Positions 33,418 through 42,727 are shown, counted from the stretch's first letter. The stretch is 64,000 nt of DNA from Actinomadura oligospora ATCC 43269 (GCF_000518265.1 NZ_JADG01000008.1:310001-374000); one strand, 5' to 3'. A program made the numbers and translations. The notes: generated from the sequence alone by a model not told the origin.

Positions 33418-33669
33418 ATGGACGATGACCAGGCTGTTCTTTGGCGGCGGAGTTCTCGCTCAGGCGAGGGGATGAACTGCGTCGAAGTAGCCCGGAGTGG
33501 CTGGCGACGTAGCTCCTACTCGGCGGATGGGCCGAACTGCGTGGAGGTGGCGGTGCCGTGTGCCTCGCAGGGGCTGGCCGTGCGGGATTCGAAGGATCCG
33601 GACGGGCCTGTGCTACCCGTTGACGCGTCCTCGTTTCGGGACCTGGTTGGTCAGGTGAGGGCTCGTTGA
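33418..33669 (+). CDS. DUF397 protein, second of two
   Basis: 83 aa with the same internal duplication (LWRRSSRSGEGMNCVEVAR and GWRRSSYSADGPNCVEVAV) and a near-identical second half (LAVRDSKDPDGPVLPVDASS). It is a tandem paralogue of the gene 59 bases upstream. ATG 33418 follows AGGTGG. The shared duplication means the fused form arose before the gene was copied. Confidence 0.9.
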   Translation: MDDDQAVLWRRSSRSGEGMNCVEVARSGWRRSSYSADGPNCVEVAVPCASQGLAVRDSKDPDGPVLPVDASSFRDLVGQVRAR

Positions 33670-33695
33670 GCTGACCGTCCTCCGTCTTCTCGGTG

Positions 33696-34268
33696 TCAGG
33701 GCTTGGGGGTGCCTTGGAGGGTTAGGAGGAGGATGGTTGTTGGTTCTGGGTAGGGCTGGGCGGAGGGCCTGAACCAGCGGGATGGGAGGAACCACGGGGT
33801 GTCGGGTTCGGCGGGGGCGGTTTCGTGGTCGAAGCGGGTTGCGTGCAGGGGGAGCGGCTCGGACGGGGCGGGCGCGGGGTAGCGGCGTTCGTCGCTTAGG
33901 AACTGCAGGTAGGCGCGGCGCGTCGTGTCCGCCAGGGCGGCTTGGGCGTCCGGGGCCAGGGTGCAGGGGTTGGTGACGCCGGAGACCAGGAGGCCCTCGG
34001 AGACGAGGACGGGTCTTGAGCCGCGGTCGCGGACTTGGCGGCCGTGCCGGTCGAGGGCCGGGGACGTTCGGGACAGGAGCGTCCAGTCGCCGGGGAGCCA
34101 GGAGATTCGGGCGACGCGGGTCGTGCCGTCGGGCGTGCCGCCCTGGACGGCCTCCATGGCGCGTCCGATCTGCTCGGCCTCGATGACCGGATGCGGCATG
34201 AGCAGCGGCGAGATGCCGGTGTGGACGCCGCGGGCGACCAGGACGGGCCAGCCGGTGCCGCCGGTCAC
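33696..34268 (-). CDS. unknown protein coupled to the GTPase
   Basis: 190 aa from GTG 34268, which overlaps the GTPase stop as GTGA. No transmembrane helix or signal. Recognisable only as mixed alpha/beta sequence with conserved-looking Trp/Pro motifs (ARISWLPGDWTLLSR; PDTPWFLPSRWFRPSAQPYP) and an ending TTILLLTLQG. Coupled translation argues for a stoichiometric partner or effector of the GTPase. The upstream part of this open frame belongs to the GTPase's shadow and is not coding. I do not recognise a family. Confidence 0.7.
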   Translation of the reverse strand: MTGGTGWPVLVARGVHTGISPLLMPHPVIEAEQIGRAMEAVQGGTPDGTTRVARISWLPGDWTLLSRTSPALDRHGRQVRDRGSRPVLVSEGLLVSGVTNPCTLAPDAQAALADTTRRAYLQFLSDERRYPAPAPSEPLPLHATRFDHETAPAEPDTPWFLPSRWFRPSAQPYPEPTTILLLTLQGTPKP

Positions 34269-35473
34269 TCGGGCTCCATGGTTCGGGCGAGGTCGTCCAG
34301 GTCCTCCAGGGTGAGTTCGGACTCCGGGTAGGCCTGCTCGAACGCCTCCAGGCGCAGCGCCATGTGCTGGACGGCGGCCTGCACGGCGAGCTGGACGTTG
34401 TTCGGGAGGCCGCGGACGACCTCGTTCCGGACGTCCTGCGGGTCCGGACGCCTGCCGAAGCGGGACATCAGGCCGTCCACCAGGGACTTCAGCAGGATGC
34501 GCTCGACGTAGGACTCCAGTTCCTTGCCCTCGGTGACCCGCTCGGCGGTCACGTCGCCCGCGGCCCTGCCGACCGTGGGGAACACCTCGCCCGCGCGCTT
34601 GTGCCAGCGGCGCAGCACCCGTTTGAAGCCGCTCCGTCCGCCCGCGCCGAGTTCGTCCATGTAGGTGGCGTAGAAGTCGGGGAGCAGGGACAGCAGCGGG
34701 ACGTCCACGTTCAGCTGGCGGACGCGGCCGCCGGTCTTGAACATCCGCAGGTAGCCGTCCTCGGACTGCTCGGGGCGGACGAAGTCGCGGCCGAGGGAGC
34801 TGACCGGGACGAGGCGCATCGTGGCGGTCGGGCTGGCGGACCGGAGCCTGCTGCCGACCACCCCGGCCAGGTCGTCGCTGGCCTTGAGCAGCTCGCCCTT
34901 GACGAAGCCGAGCCCGATCCGGCGCCGCTCGAACAGGTCCCACTTGGTGATCATGAAGTGGACGGGCGCGCGGGCCGTGGTCTCGCGGACCGCGCCGAGC
35001 ACCATCTTCAGGTCCTCGTGCAGGTAGCGGCGTCCGAGCTCCTGGCGTTCGAGGAGGGAGAGGACCTTGGCGCCGTCGAGCGCGACGAGCACGCCGTGCG
35101 CCTCCCGCAGGTGCCGTTCGAAACGCTCCTGCTTCTCGTCCATCCACTCGGTGGTGATCCGCTCGCCCGAGTAGTCGACGTACCGGACGCGGAACAGGTC
35201 GGCGAGGGTCTGGTCGAGCCCGCGCGCGACGACGGTGAACGGGACCTCCTGGTAGACCTTGCGGTCGGTGCCGGGATCCCAGTCGATGTCGGGGTTCACG
35301 ATCCGCGCGTAGGTCCGGACGAGGCTGGACCGCGTCCCCATCGGCGCCCGGACGAACACCCGGTGGTGCGCGTCGTCCACGGCCCTCGTGCCCAGCATCT
35401 CGTGCATGGCGGCCATGAAGACCGTCTTGCCGGAGTCCGGCTCGCCGAGCGTCACCACGTTGAAATCCCGCAT
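34265..35473 (-). CDS. TRAFAC-like P-loop GTPase
   Basis: 402 aa. G1 is LGEPDSGKTVFMAAMHEML, G3 is RVRYVDYSGE, and G4 is ITKWDLF, so guanine specificity is likely. The sequence resembles the 'TRAFAC clade GTPase' or double-GTPase proteins that recur in bacterial conflict and signalling clusters, here with one GTPase domain of about 250 residues and a helical C-terminus. ATG 35473 has GGGGAG 8 bases upstream. Its stop overlaps the start of the unknown 190-aa gene. Upstream, about 130 bases away, is a beta-helix membrane protein on the same strand, which could be its membrane partner; that is conjecture. Confidence 0.8.
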   Translation of the reverse strand: MRDFNVVTLGEPDSGKTVFMAAMHEMLGTRAVDDAHHRVFVRAPMGTRSSLVRTYARIVNPDIDWDPGTDRKVYQEVPFTVVARGLDQTLADLFRVRYVDYSGERITTEWMDEKQERFERHLREAHGVLVALDGAKVLSLLERQELGRRYLHEDLKMVLGAVRETTARAPVHFMITKWDLFERRRIGLGFVKGELLKASDDLAGVVGSRLRSASPTATMRLVPVSSLGRDFVRPEQSEDGYLRMFKTGGRVRQLNVDVPLLSLLPDFYATYMDELGAGGRSGFKRVLRRWHKRAGEVFPTVGRAAGDVTAERVTEGKELESYVERILLKSLVDGLMSRFGRRPDPQDVRNEVVRGLPNNVQLAVQAAVQHMALRLEAFEQAYPESELTLEDLDDLARTMEPE

Positions 35474-35603
35474 CAGGCCGCTCCCCAGGGACGAACGAAC
35501 GGATCACCGCCCGTGACGACACGCACGATTGGGGTGGATGGTGCCGAACGGAGTTCCCGTCTGTCCGAGGTTGTCCGAATCCGGTCACGCCGGGGGACGG
35601 GCG

Positions 35604-37217
35604 TCACTCGCGGGAGAGGGCGCGGGTGATGCCGGCGGCGGCGGTGAAGCCGAGGACGAGGCCGAGCATCGAGATCGTGTAGGCGATCCACTGGTCGACG
35701 CCCTTCGGGGCGTACTGCGTGGTCAGGCCGACGTTCCCGATCGGGAGGATGAGGTCGACGGTGTACCAGAACGAGTTGAAGTGCGGCTTCTGGCCGGTGT
35801 CCAGGGCGTGCGGGTGCCGGAAGTGGAAGTAGGCCGACCCGAAGATGATCAGCCCGATCAGCCAGGACGCGGCGCGGAACGGCAGGTAGCCGTAGCCGAC
35901 CAGGGCCTCCTGGAGCAGGCCGATCGCCTTGCGCGCCGGTCCCTGGGAGGCGCGGCGGTCGCGGGACTTGGCGAGCAGGACCGAGCGTCCGTCGGCGTCG
36001 AGGCCGAGCGTCCGGTAGGCGGCGGCGAGGCGCTCGTAGGGCTGCGGGGCGTACCCGTCGCTGTCGCGGTGCAGCCAGTTCAGGCGCTGCCGCGCGTTGA
36101 GGGCGGGGTCGAGGTTGTCGTACTGGAAGCCGTCCAGCTGGAGGCGTTCGGGCCAGGTCCGCGGGTCGTCGCGGAACAGGCTGATCTTGGCGTAGGAGAA
36201 GTCGACGGTGCCGTGGATGGGCTCGGTCGGGCGCAGCAGCACCTCCTCGGCCTGGAGGCGCTGGAGGCTGAGCGCCGTCCCCTCCTTCACGCCGAGGCGC
36301 GCGCCGCGCAGGCTGAGCTGGCCGGTGATGCGGGCTCCGGCGAACGAGACCGTCCCGTCCGCGGCGAAGCCGTCCGAGCAGTACACGTCGGTCTCGACGC
36401 CGAGGTCGTCGGCGTTCAGGGCCGTTCCGGCGGGGTGGGACAGCTCGGCGCCGACGAACGACAGGTAGCCGCCGACGCGCGCGCCGCGCATCCGCAGCTC
36501 GCCCTGCGCGGAGAAGCCGCCGTCGCAGAACACGTTCGCCGCGACGTCCAGCCGGGACGCGTAGAGCGCGACGCCGCCCGGGTTGTGCAGCCGCGCCTCC
36601 CGGAAGATCAGCTGGCCGCCGACCCGCGCGCCCGGCAGCCGCACCTCGCCCTGCGCGGTGAACCCCCGGTCGCAGTAGACGTTGGCGTCCACCAGCATCC
36701 GGTCGGCGAGCAGCGCGTCGCCCTGCGGGTTGGTCAGGTACACCCCGGACATGTTGAGGATGCCGCTGATGTGCGCCCCGTCCAGCCACAGCCCGCCGTG
36801 GACGCGGCTGCCCTCCAGCCACAGGTGCCCGTCGATCCGCGTCCCGGACGCGACCAGCCCCGGCAGGCGGCAGCGCATCAGGTGGACGCTGTTCATCTGC
36901 GCCCAGTACAGGTGCGGCGCCTCGTCGAACACGCATCCGGTCAGTGCCAGCGGGACCGACACGTGCGCGTGCCCGAGGTTCAGCGAACCGGTGATCCGCG
37001 CGCCCGACAGCCGCACCCCCGGCACCTGACCCGGGGACGGCTCGACCGCCCCGAGCAGCAGCGCCACCAGCACCTCCGCCCGGACGGTCCGGTCCGGGCC
37101 CCAGTGCGCGACCTGGTCGCTGACCGTCGGGTCGCCGCCGCTCAGGTCCACCGCCTCACCGCGCGGGAACGCCTCCCACAGCTTGAGCTCCGCCGGGGAC
37201 AAGTCCTCGATGTTCAT
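35604..37217 (-). CDS. beta-helix membrane protein ('membrane-associated oxidoreductase' family)
   Basis: 537 aa, paralogue of the gene at 13.8-15.2 kb. Start ATG 37217 (MNIEDLSPAELKLWEAFPRG). The central coil has clear 43-residue tandem repeats: VYCDRGFTAQGEVRLPGARV, VFCDGGFSAQGELRMRGARV and VYCSDGFAADGTVSFAGARI, each with one Cys and separated by an NPxGxAL-type strand. Two or three transmembrane helices end the protein (ASWLIGLIIFGSAYF; WIAYTISMLGLVLGFTAAAG). No catalytic motif is seen. It is divergent from purS with about 110 bp between. Confidence 0.75.
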   Translation of the reverse strand: MNIEDLSPAELKLWEAFPRGEAVDLSGGDPTVSDQVAHWGPDRTVRAEVLVALLLGAVEPSPGQVPGVRLSGARITGSLNLGHAHVSVPLALTGCVFDEAPHLYWAQMNSVHLMRCRLPGLVASGTRIDGHLWLEGSRVHGGLWLDGAHISGILNMSGVYLTNPQGDALLADRMLVDANVYCDRGFTAQGEVRLPGARVGGQLIFREARLHNPGGVALYASRLDVAANVFCDGGFSAQGELRMRGARVGGYLSFVGAELSHPAGTALNADDLGVETDVYCSDGFAADGTVSFAGARITGQLSLRGARLGVKEGTALSLQRLQAEEVLLRPTEPIHGTVDFSYAKISLFRDDPRTWPERLQLDGFQYDNLDPALNARQRLNWLHRDSDGYAPQPYERLAAAYRTLGLDADGRSVLLAKSRDRRASQGPARKAIGLLQEALVGYGYLPFRAASWLIGLIIFGSAYFHFRHPHALDTGQKPHFNSFWYTVDLILPIGNVGLTTQYAPKGVDQWIAYTISMLGLVLGFTAAAGITRALSRE

Positions 37218-37330
37218 GGGCGCTCCTGGGGCAGGGGGCGGTCAGGGGGCGGGGCTTGCGGCATGTGCCCTGCCATGGTGCCGTACGCTTCACTTTCGTA
37301 GGTAGGCGCAGATCAATGAGGGGGGCGGTC

Positions 37331-37573
37331 GTGGCGCGCGTCGTCGTCGACGTCATGCTGAAGCCGGAAATCCTGGACCCGCAGGGCCAGGCGATCGCCC
37401 GCAAGCTCCCGCAACTGGGCTTCGAGGGCGTGGCGGCCGTCCGCCAGGGCAAGCGGTTCGAGCTGGAACTGGACGGCCCGGCCGACGAGGCCGCGCTGGA
37501 CGAGGTCCGCAAGATCGCCGAGACCATGCTGGCGAACCCGGTCATCGAGACCTTCGAGGTCCACGCGCTCTGA
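37331..37573 (+). CDS. purS: phosphoribosylformylglycinamidine synthase subunit PurS
   Basis: 80-aa small subunit that bridges PurQ and PurL in step 4 of purine synthesis. GTG 37331 is chosen because AGGGGGG precedes it and VARVVVDVMLKPEILDPQGQ is the normal PurS N-terminus; the longer frame to 37256 is leader. RFELELDGP and NPVIETFEVHAL complete the ferredoxin-like fold. Unusually, a GHKL ATPase gene lies between it and purQ. Confidence 0.95.
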   Translation: MARVVVDVMLKPEILDPQGQAIARKLPQLGFEGVAAVRQGKRFELELDGPADEAALDEVRKIAETMLANPVIETFEVHAL

Positions 37574-37794
37574 CGCGCGTCCGCAGGACCTGGAGTCTCT
37601 GAACGGCGGCCGGACGGGCCCGACGCGTCCGTCCGGCTCCGCCGGAAGCCGCGGAGGGCCCGGCCGGAGCGGTTCACCCGGACGGTGGCCTGCGAGGGGT
37701 CGGTCACTGCCGGAGCGGGGTCGGACGAGAATGTGGCGCGTTCCACAAACGTCCGACGCCGATTAGTCGATCAGACTTTTCCTTCGTCTCACGC

Positions 37795-37847
37795 TTACGT
37801 CACGTAAAGACCTGACACCCTGGCGATTACGGTGCTTTTCGCCAGGG
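37795..37847. promoter_or_regulatory. palindrome TTACGTCACGTAA and nearby hairpin upstream of GHKL gene
   Basis: TTACGT-C-ACGTAA (37795-37807) is a perfect 13-bp inverted repeat. Eleven bases on, CCCTGGCG (37818-37825) pairs with CGCCAGGG (37840-37847). They lie in the otherwise gene-free stretch 37574-37938 between purS and the GHKL gene, so the latter probably has its own promoter with an operator. Confidence 0.5.
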
Positions 37848-37938
37848 AAGCCTTACATGAGTTGAGACGTTGTCAGCGAGCGCGCTCCGGGCCGAGTCCG
37901 CGCACGGCCCGGGGGACGGACCGAGGTGCCCGGTGGAC

Positions 37939-38571
37939 ATGAAGTTCTCCCTCGCGTTGCCCCGCGAAGCCCTGAGCATCCCCGTCGTCAGACGGGTCGT
38001 CGGCGACGCGCTGCGTGGGCTCGGCGTCTCCGAGGACTGCGTGTCCGACATCCTCGTCGCGACGTCCGAAGCCTGCACCAACGTCGTCCAGCACGCCCGC
38101 AACAGCACCGACTACGAGGTGGCCGGGCACGTCGCGGGCGGGGTCTGCCTGCTGCGGATCCTCGACTGGGGACGCGGCTCCCGGCAGGCCCCCGAGCCGT
38201 CCGCGGGCGGCGGAGCCTCCTCCGAGGCGTCCAGTTCCTTCGGTTCCTCCAGCCTCTTCGACGGCGCCGGACGGCGCGACGAGAACGGCCCGTTCGAGGG
38301 CCCCGGGCCGTTCGGCGAACCGGGTCCGTTCGACGCTTCCGGGCCCTTTGACGCGCCCGCGCCGTTCGACGCGTCGGGCGGTCCGTTCGACCCCGGAACT
38401 TTGCGTGAGTCAGGACGCGGACTTAGGATCATGCGGGCCCTGGTCGACGAATTGAGCATCGAATCCGCTCCCGACCGGGGGACCGTCGTCCAGATGCACA
38501 AGCGGCTGACCTGGCGAGACGAGGCGCTGATCCGACGACTGGAGCACCGCCTCGCACGCAGCGCCGGGTAG
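37939..38571 (+). CDS. GHKL ATP-binding regulator with GPF-repeat insert, inside pur cluster
   Basis: About 210 aa; ATG 37939 (MKFSLALPREAL) or GTG 37933 as start. The N box (ATSEACTNVVQHA) and G box (GRGLRIMRALVDEL) and the end GTVVQMHKRL define an RsbW/SpoIIAB-like anti-sigma ATPase. Between the boxes sit about 75 extra residues: a Ser-rich patch and then six hexapeptides of type GPF(D/E)xx. Normal members have only about 25 residues here (the ATP lid). It lies between purS and purQ with no evident link to purine synthesis other than co-orientation. Partner sigma unknown. Confidence 0.8.
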   Translation: MKFSLALPREALSIPVVRRVVGDALRGLGVSEDCVSDILVATSEACTNVVQHARNSTDYEVAGHVAGGVCLLRILDWGRGSRQAPEPSAGGGASSEASSSFGSSSLFDGAGRRDENGPFEGPGPFGEPGPFDASGPFDAPAPFDASGGPFDPGTLRESGRGLRIMRALVDELSIESAPDRGTVVQMHKRLTWRDEALIRRLEHRLARSAG

Positions 38572-38690
38572 ATTGGGACACGCGCGGGGGGATTGTGACG
38601 CGCGCGCGGGAGCGAACGGCGGCGAAGAGCTGCAGCCCAGGGCTGGAACCGCCCGTCCCGGCCGCCCTCATTTCGGAGGAATGACAAGAG

Positions 38691-39371
38691 ATGGACGCTG
38701 CCCGGGTTGGGGTCATCACCTTCCCAGGTTCTCTCGACGACCGTGACGCCGCTCGGGCCGTGCGGCTCGCGGGAGCCGAACCGGTCGCACTGTGGCACGC
38801 CGACCACGACCTCCAGGGGGTCGACGCGGTGGTGCTGCCGGGAGGATTCTCCTACGGGGACTACCTGCGCGCGGGCGCCATCGCCCGGTTCGCGCCGATC
38901 ATGACCGAACTGGTCGGGGCCGCGCGTGCGGGCCTGCCGGTGCTCGGCATCTGCAACGGCTTCCAGGTGCTGTGCGAGTCGCACCTGCTGCCGGGCGCGC
39001 TGCTGCCCAACGCCGGTCTGCACTTCGTCTGCCGCGACCAGCGGCTCCGCGTGGACAACGCCGACACCGCCTGGACCTCGGAGTACCGCTCCGGCCAGGA
39101 GGTCGTGATCCCGATCAAGAACGCGGACGGGCGGTACGTCGCCGACGACGACACGATCACCGAGCTGGAGTCCTCCGGCCGGATCGTGGCGCGTTACCTC
39201 GACGTCAACCCGAACGGCTCGCAGAACGACATCGCGGGCATCACCAACGAGGCGGGCAACGTGGTCGGCCTCATGCCGCACCCCGAACACGCCGTGGAGT
39301 CCCTCACCGGGCCGTCCGCCGACGGCCTCGGTTTCTTCACCTCGATCGTCAAGAGACTGGTCAACGCATGA
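38691..39371 (+). CDS. purQ: phosphoribosylformylglycinamidine synthase glutaminase PurQ
   Basis: 226 aa class I glutamine amidotransferase supplying ammonia to PurL. The nucleophile Cys88 is in [12 protein letters not shown] and the His-Glu of the triad in [24 protein letters not shown] is typical of PurQ. ATG 38691; GGAGG lies at 38674, slightly far (12 bases). Its stop overlaps purL as ATGA. Confidence 0.97.
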   Translation: MDAARVGVITFPGSLDDRDAARAVRLAGAEPVALWHADHDLQGVDAVVLPGGFSYGDYLRAGAIARFAPIMTELVGAARAGLPVLGICNGFQVLCESHLLPGALLPNAGLHFVCRDQRLRVDNADTAWTSEYRSGQEVVIPIKNADGRYVADDDTITELESSGRIVARYLDVNPNGSQNDIAGITNEAGNVVGLMPHPEHAVESLTGPSADGLGFFTSIVKRLVNA

Positions 39372-42300
39372 GCGAGCAGCGCCCCGACAAGTCCGGCGCG
39401 AGCCACGACGAGGCGACCCTCGAGTGGTTCGCCGACCTCAAGGACGACTCCGACGACCCCGAGCTCCAGCCCGTCGACCCGTCGGTGACGCAGGCGTTCA
39501 AGGCGGTTGTGGACGAGGCCGACGCCGCGCCGCAGACCGGCCCGATCCCGGGCGTCCCGAGCGACGAGCAGGCCCCCGGCCTGCCCGTCGGGGTGCCCGC
39601 CGAGCAGGCCGTCCGCCAGGTCGGCGTCCCGGACGAGCCCTCGGACGACACCCCGCTGCCCCCGCCCCCCGCCACCCCGGACCCCGACCTCGTCCGCGCG
39701 ATGCTGGACGAGGCCGCCGACGTGCCCGTCCCCGGTCTGGACGAGCCGCCCGCCGCCGCTTCGCACGGCGCGTCCGGGCCTCGGTCCGCCGCGTCCGGGC
39801 CGGGCGCGGCGGGGCACGCCGACTCCGGCTCGCAGGCCGCGTCCCCGCGGGTCTCCCCCGTCCCCGGCGCGAGCCCGCAGGCAGTGATCTTCCCGGACCC
39901 GCAGGCCGCCGCGCAGTTCGTCACGGCCGCCGCCGGGAACACCGGTGGCCAGGCCGTCCCGCAGCAGCCGACCTTCGGCTCCGGTCTCGACTCGGGCGCG
40001 CAGGCCCTCGGCCAGGGCTTCGGCCCGCAGGACGTTCCGGCGCCCGCCCCGGGCTCCAACACCGGCCCGCTGCCCGCCACCGCGCTGGACGCGTCGCCGC
40101 TGACCGGCGGCCTGGGCTCCGGCCCGCAGCCGGGCTTCGGCCCCGGCGCGCCCCTCGCCGCGTCCGGCACCGGCCCGCAGCCCGCGATCGGCTCGAACAC
40201 CGGCCCGCAGGCCGCCGTCGGTCCGAACACGGGCCCGCAGCACTTCATCGGCTCCAACACCGGGCCGCAGCCTGCGATCGGTTCCAACACCGGCCCGCAG
40301 CCCGCCGTCGGCTCGAACACGGGCCCGCAGCCCGCTGTCTCGGACGACCCGTCCGCCAGCCCGACCGCCGCGCTCGTCGCGATGGCGCAGGGCCAGGCCC
40401 ACCAGGGCCCGGGGCAGCCGGAGGCGCCGAAGGCCGCGCCCGCGCCGGTCCGCCGGTTCGAGCCCGAGCAGGGCACCGACACCGTCGAGATCGCGGTCCG
40501 GACGCCGGACAAGCCGCAGCCGTGGGCCGAGCTCGGCATGGCCGAGGACGAGTACCGGCGCGTCCGGGACATCCTCGGCCGCCGCCCGACCTCCGCCGAG
40601 CTGGCGATCTACTCGGTGATGTGGTCGGAGCACTGCTCCTACAAGTCGTCCAAGGTGCACCTGCGCCAGTTCGGCGAGAAGGCCCCGCAGACCGACGCGC
40701 TGCTCGTCGGCATGGGCGAGAACGCCGGTGTCGTCGACGTCGGCCAGGGCTGGGCGGTGACCTTCAAGGTCGAGTCGCACAACCACCCGTCCTACGTCGA
40801 GCCGTACCAGGGCGCCGCGACCGGCGTCGGCGGCATCGTCCGCGACATCATGTCGATGGGCGCGCGTCCCGTCGCCGTCATGGACGCCCTGCGGTTCGGC
40901 CCGGCCGACGCCCCCGACACCCACCGCGTCCTGCCGGGCGTGGTCGCGGGAGTCGGCGGCTACGGCAACTCGCTCGGCCTGCCCAACATCGGCGGCGAGA
41001 CCGTCTTCGACGCCTGCTACGCCGCGAACCCGCTGGTCAACGCGCTCTGCGTGGGCGTGATGAAGCACGAGGACATCAAGCTCGCCGCGGCCCCCGGCCC
41101 CGGCAACCAGGTGATCCTCTTCGGTGCCATGACCGGCCCGGACGGCATCGGCGGCGCGTCCGTGCTCGCCTCGGCGAGCTTCGACGACGCGTCCCAGGCC
41201 AAGCGGCCGAGCGTGCAGGTCGGCGACCCCTTCATGGAGAAGCTGCTGATCGAGTGCTGCCTGGAGCTGTTCCGGGCGGACCTGGTCGTCGGCATCCAGG
41301 ACCTCGGCGCCGCGGGCGTGTCCTGCGCGACGACCGAGCTCGCCGCCGCCGGAACCGGCGGCATGACCGTCGACCTGGACGCCGTCCCGCTGCGCGACCA
41401 GAGCCTGCGCGCCGAAGAGATCCTCATGTCGGAGTCGCAGGAGCGGATGATGGCGGTCGTCGAGCCCGCCAAGGTCGACGCCTTCCTCGCGATCTGCGCC
41501 AAGTACGAGATCCCCGCCACGGTCATCGGCGAGGTCACCGACACCGGACGCCTCGTCATGACCTGGCGCGGCGAGACGATCGTGGACATCCCGCCGGTCA
41601 CCGCCGCCGACGAGGGCCCGGTCTACGAGCGGCCGATCGCGCCGCCCGCCGACCTCGCCGCGATCCAGTCGGACACGCCGGGCCGTCTGACCCGGCCGTC
41701 CAACGGCGACGAGATCCGCCGGACGGTGCTGTGGCTCGCCGGGTCCCCGAACCTGGCCAGCAAGACCTGGGTGACCTCGCAGTACGACCGGTACGTGCTC
41801 GGGAACACGGTCCTGGCGATGCCGGAGGACGCGGGCGTCGTCCGCATCGACGACGCGTCCGGGCTCGGCATCGCGCTGTCGCTGGACGGCAACGGCCGCT
41901 ACACCCGGCTCGACCCGTACGCGGGCGCGCAGCTCGCGCTGTCCGAGGCGTACCGGAACGTGGCCGCGACGGGCGCCCGCCCGCTCGCGGTGACCAACTG
42001 CCTGAACTTCGGCTCTCCGGAGGACCCGGGCGTCATGTGGCAGTTCGCGCAGGCCGTCACGGGCCTCGCGGACGGCTGCCGCTACCTCGGCACCCCGGTC
42101 ACCGGCGGGAACGTCTCGTTCTACAACCAGACCGGCGACCAGGCGATCAACCCGACCCCGGTAATCGGCGTCCTCGGCGTCCACGACGACGTCCGCCGCC
42201 GGGTGAACATGGCGTTCGTCACCGAGGGCGCGACGCTCGCCCTGCTCGGCGAGACCCGCGAGGAGTTCGGCGGGTCCGAATGGGCGCACGTCGTCTACGG

Positions 42301-42727
42301 CCACCTGGGCGGTCTCCCGCCGAAGGTGGACCTGGCCGCCGAGGCCGCCCTGGCGTCCGTGCTGGTCGCCGCCGCCCGCGACGGCCTGCTCGTCGCGGCG
42401 CACGACCTGTCGGACGGCGGCCTGTCCCAGGCGCTCGTCGAGTCCTGCCTGCGCGGCGGCCTCGGCGCGCAGATCACGCTGCACGGCGACCCGTTCGTCC
42501 AGCTGTTCAGCGAGTCGGTCGCGCGGGCCGTCGTGGCGATCCGTCCGGGCGCGGAGGCCCGCGTCGCCGCGCTGTGCGAGCAGGCGGGCGTCCCGGTGAG
42601 CCAGCTCGGCATCGTCGGCGGCGACGCGCTCACCGTCAACGGCGGCGACCAGCAGGAGGTCTTCTCGATCTCCCTGGCCGACCTCCGCGAGGCCCACGAG
42701 CGCACCCTGCCCAGCTACGCGAGTTGA
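39368..42727 (+). CDS. purL: phosphoribosylformylglycinamidine synthase PurL with long N-terminal extension
   Basis: Large subunit converting FGAR to FGAM with ATP and ammonia from PurQ. 1119 aa, against about 740-780 for the usual small-type PurL. The enzyme proper begins near residue 371 ([15 protein letters not shown]) and has all expected blocks ([49 protein letters not shown]). Residues 1-370 are Pro/Ala/Gly/Asp-rich with six 10-residue repeats of type [10 protein letters not shown] at 266-325. ATG 39368 overlaps the purQ stop (ATGA). No normal start exists between residues 340 and 371, so the extension appears to be translated. Its role is unknown. Confidence 0.95.
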   Translation: MSEQRPDKSGASHDEATLEWFADLKDDSDDPELQPVDPSVTQAFKAVVDEADAAPQTGPIPGVPSDEQAPGLPVGVPAEQAVRQVGVPDEPSDDTPLPPPPATPDPDLVRAMLDEAADVPVPGLDEPPAAASHGASGPRSAASGPGAAGHADSGSQAASPRVSPVPGASPQAVIFPDPQAAAQFVTAAAGNTGGQAVPQQPTFGSGLDSGAQALGQGFGPQDVPAPAPGSNTGPLPATALDASPLTGGLGSGPQPGFGPGAPLAASGTGPQPAIGSNTGPQAAVGPNTGPQHFIGSNTGPQPAIGSNTGPQPAVGSNTGPQPAVSDDPSASPTAALVAMAQGQAHQGPGQPEAPKAAPAPVRRFEPEQGTDTVEIAVRTPDKPQPWAELGMAEDEYRRVRDILGRRPTSAELAIYSVMWSEHCSYKSSKVHLRQFGEKAPQTDALLVGMGENAGVVDVGQGWAVTFKVESHNHPSYVEPYQGAATGVGGIVRDIMSMGARPVAVMDALRFGPADAPDTHRVLPGVVAGVGGYGNSLGLPNIGGETVFDACYAANPLVNALCVGVMKHEDIKLAAAPGPGNQVILFGAMTGPDGIGGASVLASASFDDASQAKRPSVQVGDPFMEKLLIECCLELFRADLVVGIQDLGAAGVSCATTELAAAGTGGMTVDLDAVPLRDQSLRAEEILMSESQERMMAVVEPAKVDAFLAICAKYEIPATVIGEVTDTGRLVMTWRGETIVDIPPVTAADEGPVYERPIAPPADLAAIQSDTPGRLTRPSNGDEIRRTVLWLAGSPNLASKTWVTSQYDRYVLGNTVLAMPEDAGVVRIDDASGLGIALSLDGNGRYTRLDPYAGAQLALSEAYRNVAATGARPLAVTNCLNFGSPEDPGVMWQFAQAVTGLADGCRYLGTPVTGGNVSFYNQTGDQAINPTPVIGVLGVHDDVRRRVNMAFVTEGATLALLGETREEFGGSEWAHVVYGHLGGLPPKVDLAAEAALASVLVAAARDGLLVAAHDLSDGGLSQALVESCLRGGLGAQITLHGDPFVQLFSESVARAVVAIRPGAEARVAALCEQAGVPVSQLGIVGGDALTVNGGDQQEVFSISLADLREAHERTLPSYAS
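40163..40342 (+). repeat. six 30-bp in-frame repeats in purL
   Basis: Six tandem 30-bp units encode [14 protein letters not shown] decapeptides (PurL residues 266-325). The third unit has HF in place of PA; the others differ by one or two residues. Confidence 0.9.

Noticed and set aside
29602..37217. Integrated mobile island with att sites
   Set aside because: No integrase, tRNA or flanking direct repeats seen; kept only as an accessory-looking cluster.
38792..39367. purL frame extending upstream into purQ
   Set aside because: Out-of-frame with purQ and without start signals; the ATGA at 39368 is the better start.
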